From: Bacillus proteolyticus
GTDB lineage: Bacteria; Bacillota; Bacilli; Bacillales; Bacillaceae_G
Length of the DNA stretch: 64,000 nt
Assembly: GCF_001884065.1 (NCBI RefSeq)
Contig: NZ_MACH01000054.1
Location: 62,001-126,000 of the forward strand
Direction: 5' to 3'
Below, one piece after another: positions 20,908 to 29,684 of this stretch. How positions within the stretch are numbered: the first letter of the stretch is position 1; the number at the start of each line of letters is the position of its first letter. The notes below the pieces were generated by a model. That model searched no databases. It had not been told where the DNA came from and saw nothing but the letters and a program-made list of their open reading frames with translations. A program made the position numbers and the translations under genes.

Positions 20908-21470
20908 AAGTCACCCCCCCGTATATAAATTTAATACTAATATGATATGCACCAATTAGAGGTATGAGGGACGGTGAATACCTAGTATACACAAATTGTT
21001 AGTATGAAAAATATTTGAGTAAAGCTGTGTGATAAAGAGGGGATTCGAATAGCACGTATTGTTAAACGGTTTGATTACGGGAAAATATACAAAATAAAAG
21101 GGGCTGATTTAATTTTGGTGAGTTTCTTCATCTGTAACAGAAAAAGGAAATTTATGTACGTGCATGCTTGGGACAATAAGTGCTAAAAGAGCGTAGTAAA
21201 ATTGAAGAGCGATTTAGTAGCCTCGAACATCCACGTTAGTTTAGGAAAAATCACTATTTATTATAGGTACATTTGTTTTTTGATTTACAACATTACATAT
21301 TAAATTTAGTTTTGTAGATTATTTTTCGTTATTTTCCTTTTGGGCGAATCCTGTAGAACTTAGATTAAAACACATGGAAAAGTAGTGATAATAAATAATA
21401 TGGAGCATAAAATATTTCTCCCTTAAATACAATTAGGAGGGAGATGGAAAATGTTTAACAAGGAGGAAGA
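20908..21470. other. Intergenic stretch, no gene supported
   Basis: AT-rich with short broken frames only. I see no RNA gene or repeat I can name. Confidence 0.4.
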
Positions 21471-21647
21471 ATGGTCATTACAGCAGATAAACGTGATTTT
21501 GATTATGTAGGGGTTCTTTATCCGGTTCGTTATTTAGGTGATGAAAAAGTATTATGTTTTAATCATGATAAAATTGTAGAGGAAATACATAGAGGGTATT
21601 TGAATAAGAGTGAATTAGTTTTACGTGAGAGGTTAGTAGAATTGTAA
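21471..21647 (+). CDS. Truncated DUF4176-like protein
   Basis: 58 residues with a perfect AAGGAGG before the ATG. The segment FDYVGVLYPVRYLGDEKVLCFNHDKI resembles the C-terminal half of DUF4176 proteins (YDYVGVLYPEG, then an F-N-H segment), which sit beside type VII secretion toxin genes in firmicutes. Those proteins are about 90-100 residues; the N-terminal half is absent here. It is probably a remnant of a lost toxin locus that happens to retain a start, though a short working version cannot be excluded. Confidence 0.5.
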   Translation: MVITADKRDFDYVGVLYPVRYLGDEKVLCFNHDKIVEEIHRGYLNKSELVLRERLVEL

Positions 21648-21697
21648 AAAGATTGAAAAATACATATAGATTTTAAAAACACGATAGGGGAAACAAA

Positions 21698-21886
21698 ATG
21701 GGAAAGATAATGAGAACTCTTGTAATCATAGGTATACTTATCCCTCCGGTACTACTGTGGAGTGCACCTGATATTCCGCTAAATGATAAACTGCTGTTTA
21801 CAGGTTTACAACTGACTGTAGGGTTCACCACAGTAGTAACGTGAGAGGTTATATTTAGAAATCGAAAAAAGAAGAGGGCAAAATAG
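21698..21886 (+). pseudogene. Small two-helix membrane protein with an in-frame TGA
   Basis: From ATG 21698 the frame gives 48 residues, MGKIMRTLVIIGILIPPVLL then a second hydrophobic segment GFTTVVT, and meets TGA at 21842-21844. Reading through gives EVIFRNRKKKRAK and TAG at 21884-21886, which is the usual basic tail of a small membrane protein. A TGG to TGA change would explain this. The site AGGGGAAAC precedes the ATG. The 48-residue form may still be made. Confidence 0.45.
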
Positions 21887-22370
21887 ATATAAATTGTATA
21901 GAATGGCAGATAAGAATATTGGTGGTTAATCTTCTCAATAAAAGAAACTAACAGAAGCAGGGAGAAATCCTTGCTTTATTTTTTGTATAGAATTACTAAG
22001 TAGAGCATCATTAAATTAGGATATCCGAGGGGGATTACTGTAGGTAAAACTGGGGATCTGTGCTAAATAAACGGTAGTCCCAAGAGTTATCTCACTGGTT
22101 TCAACGAGTGTACAAACTATAATTTCAATTACTGTAAGGGTAAACCAGAGGAGGAAATCTCTTTACAGTTAGACCACTCAGAGAGTGTTAGGGACTCTAT
22201 GGGATTCATCTATTTGTGGATTAATTAGTTATATCTCAAAAGCACAATAACGAGAGACGCATTCTGAGGCGATTAACTTTGATTAGGTGGGTCCCTTTTT
22301 CTTTTTTTATCGAGTAATTACTCAGGAGATGTGCTCTCGGTATTTTTTTGTTATTATTTATTGAGTTTTA
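21887..22370. other. Region left of the island, no gene supported
   Basis: Contains several GA-rich and short palindromic stretches but no convincing frame. Part of it (about 22025-22310) looks unlike coding DNA and ends with GGTGGGTCCC and a T-run, which would fit a decayed repeat or an RNA; I cannot assign it. Confidence 0.3.
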
Positions 22371-22443
22371 TGACCCCGGAGAGGCTCGAACTCACGACCT
22401 CCACCCTGTCAAGATGGCGCTCTCCCTGCTGAGCTACGGGAGA
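22371..22443 (-). pseudogene. Degenerate tRNA-Val(GAC) copy at the left island end
   Basis: This 73-base copy matches the tRNA at 40731-40803 through the D arm and anticodon loop (TTGACAG). Its own acceptor stem fails: the 5' TCTCCCG cannot pair with 3' CGGGGTC at the first two positions, and the T stem has a T-T mismatch. The 3' CGGGGTC would pair with GATCCCG, the 5' end of the intact tRNA, with only one G.T. This suggests that the 3' half here is the original tRNA end displaced by integration. Confidence 0.75.
22395..22441. repeat. Left attachment-site direct repeat (47 bp)
   Basis: Starts CGACCTCCACCCTGTCAA and ends GAGCTACGGGA. It matches 40755-40801 at 46 of 47 positions (the one difference is A or G next to the anticodon stem). 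The two copies enclose about 18.4 kb with an integrase gene at the right end. Confidence 0.88.
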
Positions 22444-23047
22444 AAAGTTGATTTAAAGGTATTCTCACAGATTTGTATAAACGAAATTCTATTAAAAAAG
22501 CAATGGATATTGTAAATTCTGTGACCGCACTTGTGACCACAAAATATTAGCCTTAGCTGTTTGTATATGGATAAATCTCCTCAGTATTTGAGGGGATTTT
22601 TTATTACAAAACAAACTACACAGTTAGCATGAATTAAGTGTTGGAGAGTTAGACCAAGAAGCTTATACAAGTGTATGGAGAACGAAAGCAAGGAGGGGAC
22701 AATACAAAGCGAGATAACGGACTACCTTATAAAAGATAAACTAGCGATTATGATCATGAGTGATATTGAGAAAGGTAGGTTTGATACTTATGATGGTGGG
22801 GGGTATTTTCGACATATTACAGTCCTTTTACTACAGAAATAGGGTATAGTAGCTTCTTTCACACGTCACGGAGCAAAAAATTCCGACACGAGACGGGTAT
22901 TTGATACTTTTCATCTAATAAAAATACTTCAACAATGAGTATCTTTAAAGTAAATCTCGAAACGTGTATGTAGCATTTATTTAGGAATATACTCCCTCTT
23001 CATATTAACAGCATCTTTTCCTTTTGACTTCTTTTGCTTGCCCTTGA
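22444..23047. other. Left island end, mostly non-coding
   Basis: Holds the paired TGTGACC motifs (22520-22538). A 55-codon frame at 22675-22842 has no ribosome site and I do not call it. Short broken frames elsewhere suggest decayed sequence. Confidence 0.4.
22520..22538 (+). promoter_or_regulatory. Candidate integrase arm-type sites, left end
   Basis: TGTGACC at 22520-22526 and 22532-22538, same direction, period 12 bases, 79 bases inside the left repeat. The same pair with the same period is found at 40637-40655 inside the right end. Confidence 0.6.
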
Positions 23048-23478
23048 TCACTTGCTTATATGAGCAAGGAATGCTGTGATGTTAGGGAACTTACTAGCCA
23101 TCTCGCAAAACTTCTCAACAGCATCTAATTTCTCTGGAATAGAGAAATTAGATGCTGAAATAGTACTTTCATTTATATAGTCATTGTATCGAGTCAGTCT
23201 CACAACATTGGGTAGAAAACATCCTTCATTCACATTTTGTTGATAGTGAAGGTCTTGAATTACCTTAGTAAAGTTGTCAATACCACGCTTAAATTTCCAT
23301 TCGCCTGCTCTTTTTCTTATTCTAAAGATAGGTAGTATTCTTTCTACATCTCCTTTTAAACGAAGAATGTATGTTTATTATCGAACTCCCCTCTAATAAA
23401 CAATAGGAGCTTATTATTTCGAAAACCTAACAATGAATATTCTTTATGAGTAGGGTCAAATGGAACAAATAGAGCCAT
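23048..23478 (-). pseudogene. Unknown protein, frameshifted
   Basis: ATG at 23478 opens MALFVPFDPTHKEYSLLGF and runs to a TAA after HTFFV. A second frame carries on without loss as RLKGDVERILPIFRIRKRAG to FLAHISK-stop at 23048. Adding one base near 23370 would join them into a protein of about 143 residues. I do not recognise it. It is transcribed away from the nuclease-AIPR pair, with 92 bases between the starts, so it may once have been its regulator or partner. Confidence 0.6.
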
Positions 23479-23570
23479 TGTTTATTTGTAGTTTCAAATT
23501 TCAATATCCGAAATTGCATACTAATTTGGATATTGGGAAATAATACCTTTAACGAAATGGAGGTGAAAAC

Positions 23571-24083
23571 ATGCCAACACGACCAGATTATAATGATGTT
23601 GGACAACTATCGTTGACAAAGTCATCTGTTGAACAGTTAAGGTTATTACGCATTCAATTCGAGAATAGTGGTCTTAGTGAGGAATCATTTGTGGAATTAT
23701 TACTTAAGAAAGCGGGCTATATTCCTCATATATTGAATAAAAAAAGAACATCAAATGATGGTGGTGTCGATTTTATTATAGAAGTTTTTAACTTTGTCAT
23801 CATTTGTCAACTTAAGTGGTGGTTTCATACTAAAGTACATAAGAAGCAGGCAAAACAAATATTTGGAGAGATGTACTTAAACGAAAGTGTAGATAAAATA
23901 AAACAGAATGATAAAGAAATACTATTTGCTCTAATTGTGCCATACGTAGGTCAGAACATTTGGAAACAACTTTCTTTATTTGAGAAAAATAAATTCTTTT
24001 TAATCACTGAAGAAAAATTTATTCGGTTTTTAACAAATCCATCATATTTTCTTGAGCATTACTTTAAGGAGGAAATTTTATGA
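23571..24083 (+). CDS. PD-(D/E)XK nuclease, Mrr-like
   Basis: 170 residues. The C-terminal two thirds show a restriction-endonuclease-like core: an acidic residue on the first helix (Glu42 in FVELLLKKAGY), SNDGGVDFII with Asp67 and CQLKWW with Gln80 and Lys82, i.e. the D...QxK form typical of Mrr-type nucleases. A helix containing KKQAKQIFGE follows, as in Mrr proteins. It should cut DNA. The stop overlaps the ATG of the AIPR-like gene (ATGA), so the two proteins are made in step and probably act together as one defence unit. GGAGGTG precedes the start. Confidence 0.8.
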   Translation: MPTRPDYNDVGQLSLTKSSVEQLRLLRIQFENSGLSEESFVELLLKKAGYIPHILNKKRTSNDGGVDFIIEVFNFVIICQLKWWFHTKVHKKQAKQIFGEMYLNESVDKIKQNDKEILFALIVPYVGQNIWKQLSLFEKNKFFLITEEKFIRFLTNPSYFLEHYFKEEIL

Positions 24084-25687
24084 ACAACCGATATGAAAGT
24101 ATACAGTTTGGTGTGATGAGTTACAGCATACCAAACAAGGAGGTAGTTTTTGGTCAAACTACCCTGGGACAACTTTTACCAGTCCCATACAGAGACACTG
24201 AAGCGGGATCAAATCCAAGAGAATATCAAGGACTTACAGAAGTAAATAAACGGATTCTTGAAAGTTTTTTACTACATGGGAAAAAGAACGATTTCTGGGC
24301 TTATCATTCGGGGGCTTCATTAACAATTACCAAGGGAGAAATTAATCCAAAAAAAGAGAATACACTTGAGTTTGCCGATGCGTGTATTACAAATGGATTA
24401 CAAACAATATCATTAGGTCGTATATTAATAATTATTAAAACATATCAAATTGAAAGGGAAAAGGGAGAAAAGGTTATTCATAAGAAAATAGCTAAAAAAA
24501 ATGAATTTTCACTGAGAGAGAAGCTATTAAAGTATTTCATAGAAGATGTGGTAGATATGATCTTTGTTAATGTAAGTATAAATGATGTAAACAATGTTCT
24601 AACATGGATTAATAAAAAGGAAAATATCAATTTTGAAAGGCGTTTAAATGAGATGTCTCTTGATGATTTACTAAATATTAAAATTCCTTTTAAAGCCGTA
24701 CTTCTTGATGATTTAGTTTCAGAAGATGATACACAAAGACTGGGATATGATATAGCAAATAGTAATAATGATACTCAAAAGGTTAAAGTTGATGACAAAT
24801 TTGGAACTCGGTACAAAGAGTGGTTGGAAAATGAACTGCTTTATCAAGTTTCAAAAGAGGAAATTTTAATTGAATACCGTCGATTTTCAATGAAGAAAAA
24901 GAAGGATAATCAAGAGGTTATACATATAATAGATTTACTACGGGCAATACTACCTACTACATTGTTTGTTGATAAAGATGATGAGGATATTCGAAAATTC
25001 ATTGGAAAACGTGCTAATAAAGTAGAACCAGTGTATAACTTGTTCGAAAAAATAATATTTCTCCATTCCGACATACCAGAAGTAAAAAATGCTATAAAAA
25101 TTGTAGCTAATCTTATGCCAGATTTGATTAGGATGATCAAAGTAGTTCGTAAATATGATGAAAAATTCAGACAAAATTTAGATTTTGACAAGATTGATCG
25201 ATGGGCAGATCTGAAAAATTGTGAATCGTATAAATCTCATTTCTTTGACTCTTTTGGCAACCGAAAATCAGAAATCGAAGTAAATGATGCAATAAAAAAA
25301 CACTTTAGGTTATCCTTTAAAAATTTACTTTCTCTTTTTATCTATGCTACACGTTTAGTGATTCAAGTAGATGAAAAACTCAATGTTTCATATGATTTAG
25401 ACGAAGATGTTATTGAAGATATAATAGATAGAATTTACAGAACTTTTGTTATGGCTAGATCACAAAGGAGTATGATAGGGTCAACCTCAGACTTATTAAG
25501 GGATAGTCATCTATATAAATTAATTGAGACTGATGTTGAACAAATTATAGAAAAAAAATACAACTTACACGACTATGTTAAACAATTTAGAGTCGCTGTA
25601 GTGACATTAATTAATGATATTAATGAGAAAAAACTTCTCATCGATGATAAAAATTCAGTTATTAAAATAGAAAAATTTCCTGCATAA
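24080..25687 (+). CDS. AIPR-like abortive-infection family protein
   Basis: 535 residues. Residues 72-80 (FWAYHSGAS) and 103-109 (ITNGLQT) fit the AIPR family signature, usually FW.yNnGi and qIVNGlQT. The C-terminal half is helical and charged with no further motif. AIPR proteins are linked to abortive infection and to restriction loci, but their biochemical role is poorly known. It is translationally coupled to the Mrr-like nuclease and has AAGGAGG before the ATG. The signature is slightly off consensus, so family membership is likely but not sure. A hairpin ends the operon at 25733-25757. Confidence 0.68.
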   Translation: MNNRYESIQFGVMSYSIPNKEVVFGQTTLGQLLPVPYRDTEAGSNPREYQGLTEVNKRILESFLLHGKKNDFWAYHSGASLTITKGEINPKKENTLEFADACITNGLQTISLGRILIIIKTYQIEREKGEKVIHKKIAKKNEFSLREKLLKYFIEDVVDMIFVNVSINDVNNVLTWINKKENINFERRLNEMSLDDLLNIKIPFKAVLLDDLVSEDDTQRLGYDIANSNNDTQKVKVDDKFGTRYKEWLENELLYQVSKEEILIEYRRFSMKKKKDNQEVIHIIDLLRAILPTTLFVDKDDEDIRKFIGKRANKVEPVYNLFEKIIFLHSDIPEVKNAIKIVANLMPDLIRMIKVVRKYDEKFRQNLDFDKIDRWADLKNCESYKSHFFDSFGNRKSEIEVNDAIKKHFRLSFKNLLSLFIYATRLVIQVDEKLNVSYDLDEDVIEDIIDRIYRTFVMARSQRSMIGSTSDLLRDSHLYKLIETDVEQIIEKKYNLHDYVKQFRVAVVTLINDINEKKLLIDDKNSVIKIEKFPA

Positions 25688-25732
25688 AAACAAAGCAATA
25701 TAATGTAATTAATGAGAAGGTATTATAAAGGA

Positions 25733-25757
25733 GAGTTGTCAGGTTAATTGACAACTC
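25733..25757 (+). terminator. Hairpin after the nuclease-AIPR operon
   Basis: GAGTTGTCA pairs with TGACAACTC around a seven-base loop, followed by CATTTTCC, a weak T-run. Confidence 0.55.
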
Positions 25758-26059
25758 CATTTTCCCTTTCAAGTGATTACAATTGTAATTCGCAGCCCGC
25801 TAATTTTAGTATCGTACCTCCCTATTTCACACGTCCAATTGTAAAAAAGTCGATACGAGACATATCCCCTGCATCTGCTAAATTAATACAATTTATTCCT
25901 GAGGTATTTTCAAGGCTAACTAGTATAATCTCATCTGTCTCTTTGGGTCTCTCTGTACATCCTCCTTTAAATCATTAGAGCTTCATCGAAACTAATTCCA
26001 TAAAGAATAAAAAATTTGCCTTTTTCAAAAAAGTTCTTGACACGACTTTTTAGTTTTGA

Positions 26060-26084
26060 TGACGAGAATCGTCAGCTTTTTTAT
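26060..26084 (+). terminator. Hairpin with T-run
   Basis: TGACGA and TCGTCA with GAA loop, then GCTTTTTTAT. Confidence 0.6.
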
Positions 26085-26489
26085 AACGGATCAAGACCTA
26101 ATTTCTCAATTCTTCGATTTGTATAATGATACTAGAGCTGATTCTTATTAATAGTAGGATCTTATTCAATTTATATGGTGTGCAAGATTAGTTGAAAAAT
26201 TAGCGAATGTGTTCCTTACAGTAGGGAATAAAAACAGCAAAAACGGAACTGATTTTTCCGGAGGCTAAGGAATGAAAAACGAAAATTCCGCTCACTTCTT
26301 GCCTACTAATAACAAAGAAACAAAGAAATAAGAAAGAAACAAATAATAAAGAGAGGAGCTTTGCTTTTGTACATCGCTCCGCTTTCTGTTTTGGTTGTTT
26401 ACTTAGGTTTCTCTTGGATTAATGATAGAGAATAACCCCGACTATTTCAAAGGAGGAAGCAAAAAATACGAAAAGAGGAATAATATTTT

Positions 26490-27821
26490 ATGTTTGAAAA
26501 AGATAACAAGGACACGTTTGTAAAATTTAACAAAGAAGCGTACAAAAAGGATTCCATGGACATATTTCTTTATGGCGTTCTAAAGACTTTTGAGAATAAA
26601 GCAGGGTTTACTTCAATATCAGTGAAGCAATTGATGGAATTTTCTGATTTAGGAAGGTCACTTGTCTATAAAATTGAACAGTCATTAACTAATTTAATAG
26701 AACAACAACTAATCACAGTGTATGATGCAATTGATCTGAAAAATAAGGTTGAAATTAATAATTCTAGACAATCTGATATCTTATATATTAGGATAAATGG
26801 GATGGTAACGGATAATGACCCGTTTATTCAGATTTATACGAATGAAATACTTAGATTTATTAGTAAAAAGATGAAAGGTACAAAGGTTGAAATCTTTAAA
26901 CAGTTCATATACATCTTGAAATTTGTTAATCAGGGTAATGGTTATAGAAAGATTAGCTTTCCAAACATAGCCAAAATCTCTGAAGAGACAGGGGGATCAG
27001 ATCGAACTGTAAAAAACTATACGAAAATTTTGGAAGAAGAAGGATTTCTCTATAGTAACATTTTGATAATGGAAAAAGAGAAAGTGAAGAAAATCTATAG
27101 TAGACCACAGTATTCGCAGGATGTAGATGATGCAATTGCCGAGTGTATAGCAAGAAATACGAAAACGATAAATATTAAAAAGGGTAATGCTCAAAGTGTT
27201 GAAACGATTGTAGTTCAAGATAGTAAAGAATATAAAGCTACAATGAAAAAGCCTGAGCTGCTTCTTGCGTTAGATAGACAAATAAGAGATACTTTCCAAA
27301 AGTATGAGGGTGAGTCTAATGACCAAGCGTTATCTAAACTTCAAAAATATCAAGAAAAACATGGAGTTGAAGTGTTAGTTAAAGCTCTTCATATTGCGAT
27401 GGATGGAAGAATTGGGTTGAAAAATCCAACTGGATTTATGTTGAAGCAGTTAGCAGATGGTGATGCTATTAAGGAAGCTGAATATCGTATTAAACGCTCT
27501 AAAGAACTATCAGAACGGATGGATAGGGAAGATAGTGTGGTGAAACACTTTGATTATAAAGAAGCTCTGAGGGAAAAGAAGAAGAAAGAGCAAGAAGGAA
27601 AGGGAGAAGTAAACAATCAAAGGGGAAACGAAAGAAAATTTTATCCCGAATTGGTCGAAGCCCAGAAATCAGAATCTAAAGAGCAGCGACAGAACCAAGT
27701 TGAATTACTTCCATATATACCAGAATGGAAACGTGAAGGCTTTAATAGCCGGGAAAATCATGAAAAGGCTAAAGAAGAGGAGGGAATGAAGAAATTATTG
27801 GCTAGTTTGTATATAAGTTAA
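26490..27821 (+). CDS. Winged-helix DNA-binding protein, putative replication initiator
   Basis: 443 residues, soluble. Two winged-helix-like segments are visible: FTSISVKQLMEFSDLGRSLVYKIEQSLTNLIEQQLI (near 50-85) and FPNIAKISEETGGSDRTVKNYTKILEEEGFL (near 155-185). A DnaD-like helical region may follow (GVEVLVKALHIAMDGR, NPTGFMLKQLADG), and the tail is charged and probably disordered. This two-winged-helix plus DnaD-like layout is common in plasmid and phage replication initiators of firmicutes. A-rich repeated sequence lies just upstream. I infer a replication role; a transcriptional regulator is the alternative. Confidence 0.55.
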   Translation: MFEKDNKDTFVKFNKEAYKKDSMDIFLYGVLKTFENKAGFTSISVKQLMEFSDLGRSLVYKIEQSLTNLIEQQLITVYDAIDLKNKVEINNSRQSDILYIRINGMVTDNDPFIQIYTNEILRFISKKMKGTKVEIFKQFIYILKFVNQGNGYRKISFPNIAKISEETGGSDRTVKNYTKILEEEGFLYSNILIMEKEKVKKIYSRPQYSQDVDDAIAECIARNTKTINIKKGNAQSVETIVVQDSKEYKATMKKPELLLALDRQIRDTFQKYEGESNDQALSKLQKYQEKHGVEVLVKALHIAMDGRIGLKNPTGFMLKQLADGDAIKEAEYRIKRSKELSERMDREDSVVKHFDYKEALREKKKKEQEGKGEVNNQRGNERKFYPELVEAQKSESKEQRQNQVELLPYIPEWKREGFNSRENHEKAKEEEGMKKLLASLYIS

Positions 27822-28076
27822 TTCTGTTGTTTATGGATTGAAGGGTATGGATTAATCATATCCTTTTGTTATGTCCAGCTATGTTTAATGAAATTTTGAT
27901 TTTATGAAGAATAGACAATCCAATTTCACTCTCCAACCTGCCCAACTTACATTATAGAAAAGGTTTTTTATACTCTGAAATCAAGCCACATAAGTAAAAG
28001 AAATTATTTGTATTTTACTCGATAATTACAACTTTATGGTATCATGAAATCAAACCTTAAGAGGAGATTTTTTTTT

Positions 28077-29684
28077 ATGAAAAAAGATTTAAATATTCTT
28101 GAAACAGCAATGCTTATGCAAGTAGGGGTAGAACTCGTTGAATATTTTATGAAATATTGTCCAAAAAGAGGTGAGTCAACAACACTCCCCTACTATCTAA
28201 AAAGCGAAGATCTCTACTTTGAAAGAGACAAAGTAATCTCATTTATGAATTACCTAAATAAGCCTTGGCCACGCTCTCCAAAAGGACAACGACCTTATAT
28301 ACCAGATCGTATTAAAGAAGATATTAAACGTGAATCCTTTTATGCTTGTGCAATATGTGGAGATATGAATCATGGTGAAATTGCACATATAGAGCCAGTG
28401 AGTGTTTACCCAAACAACTCTCCATATAATTTAATATATTTATGTCCTAACCATCATACACAATATGATTATGGGTATAAACTTTCCACTAATATTACAA
28501 TTGAAGAAGTTAAACAAGTAAAATCTATCAAACAAAGTGCTAGAAAACGCATCCTTCGTTATGAAGCAAATGCAACAATGAAATTGACACAATTAATTAA
28601 CATAATTCATGAAGTAAAAGACAAGATGGAAGAAGAAAGTAATTCAACTTTACAACAGGTCTATTTAACCGAGTCTAAGCAACTTCTAAAGGACATTTCT
28701 TCTATAACAAAAGAAGCTTTACAACAAGCAAGGAAAGATCAAGAAGCTGCTCCTATTGATAAATTCATAAACGAAAAAGCTCCTTATATTTCAGATATTA
28801 TCGGAACTCTTGAGCAAAGTGATTCAAAAGTACATACTGAGAAAATAATAAATGAAATCTTAGAGCAATCTGAAGAAATAATTATTGATTTGGATGAGGA
28901 AGAATGCCCGCATTGTTATGGTAAAGGAATAAGGGGACTTAATGGGAAAATTTGTACATACTGTGATAGTGTAGGTTATGTTACTCGTGAGAAAAAAGGT
29001 AACTATGATCCAACAAAATTTAATGAAGCCGATTGTCCACATTGTTATGGTAAAGGAATCACTGGATTTGTAGGTGATTTGTGTATTTATTGTGAAGGAG
29101 ATCAAGTTGTAATACTAGAGAAAGCAGAGAATTATAACTTTGAAGAATTAGGAATTGATTTTTGTCCTGCATGTGAAGGGAACGGGTTTCTAGGCATTAA
29201 TGGAACTTTATGTACATTTTGTGGAGGCTCCTTATTTTTACCAAAGGAGATTGTAAAACAATTTGATATCAAAAAGGATTTACGAAAACCCTGCCCCCAT
29301 TGTAATGGAAGGGGAACTACTGGGCTGAACAATAAAATTTGTATCTTTTGTAAAGGAGATTCCCTGATTACTCCAGAAAAGGCGGCATCCTATGATGTTA
29401 ATAATATTGATGAAGTTGAATGTCCGCATTGTAATGGGAATGGTACTCAGGGGATTAATGGAGTCTTATGTGGCTACTGTAATGGTGACCAGAAGATAAC
29501 GGCCGAAGAATTAAATAATTATGATAGGGAAAGCATTGATGAAGTTGAATGTCCAAGGTGTAACGGAAGAGGTTTAGTAGGATATAATGGCACGGTTTGT
29601 CCACTATGTAAAGGAGATCAAATTGTATCAATTTTAATAGCTACTACTTTTAATGAAAAATATAAGCAAAAATATGAAAGGTAG
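28077..29684 (+). CDS. HNH nuclease fused to six DnaJ-like zinc modules
   Basis: 535 residues from the ATG at 28077, chosen because AAGAGGAG lies before it; an ATG 33 bases upstream lacks a site. Residues 91-127 form an HNH nuclease: CAIC, GEIAHIEPVS, then NLIYLCPNHHTQYD. A helical linker (about 150-270) follows. Six modules fill residues 276 to about 522, each CPxCxGxG, a G-rich turn, CxxC and a spacer of about 20 residues, like halves of the DnaJ zinc domain. The modules may read nucleic acid or protein. I know of no described system with this fusion. It is monocistronic with a strong terminator beyond it. Confidence 0.72.
   Translation: MKKDLNILETAMLMQVGVELVEYFMKYCPKRGESTTLPYYLKSEDLYFERDKVISFMNYLNKPWPRSPKGQRPYIPDRIKEDIKRESFYACAICGDMNHGEIAHIEPVSVYPNNSPYNLIYLCPNHHTQYDYGYKLSTNITIEEVKQVKSIKQSARKRILRYEANATMKLTQLINIIHEVKDKMEEESNSTLQQVYLTESKQLLKDISSITKEALQQARKDQEAAPIDKFINEKAPYISDIIGTLEQSDSKVHTEKIINEILEQSEEIIIDLDEEECPHCYGKGIRGLNGKICTYCDSVGYVTREKKGNYDPTKFNEADCPHCYGKGITGFVGDLCIYCEGDQVVILEKAENYNFEELGIDFCPACEGNGFLGINGTLCTFCGGSLFLPKEIVKQFDIKKDLRKPCPHCNGRGTTGLNNKICIFCKGDSLITPEKAASYDVNNIDEVECPHCNGNGTQGINGVLCGYCNGDQKITAEELNNYDRESIDEVECPRCNGRGLVGYNGTVCPLCKGDQIVSILIATTFNEKYKQKYER

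Larger units (their letters stand above)
25688..26489. other. Non-coding region before the replication-like gene
   Basis: Contains hairpins at 25733-25757 (GAGTTGTCA with TGACAACTC) and 26060-26084 (TGACGA-GAA-TCGTCA then T6). From about 26270 a 19-codon ORF (MKNENSAHFLPTNNKETKK, preceded by GGAGGCTAAGG) leads into an A-rich run with repeated AAAGAAACAAA at 26317-26352, a pattern seen at plasmid origins. A 76-codon frame at 25748-25978 overlaps the first hairpin and looks spurious. Confidence 0.5.

Noticed and set aside
22025-22310. Riboswitch or repeat element left of the island
   Set aside because: The stretch looks non-coding and ends near a T-run, but I could not build a convincing conserved fold or match it to a family.
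22371-22443. Functional second tRNA-Val
   Set aside because: The first two acceptor pairs fail and the T stem has a mismatch; it fits an attachment-site remnant.
22675-22842. 55-codon ORF at the left island end
   Set aside because: No ribosome binding site and no recognisable motif; other frames across it are equally long and broken.
23571-25687. Ordinary type II restriction-modification system
   Set aside because: No methyltransferase motif is found next to the nuclease or elsewhere in the island.
25748-25978. 76-codon frame after the AIPR-like gene
   Set aside because: It overlaps the hairpin that ends that operon, has no ribosome site and shows no known motif.
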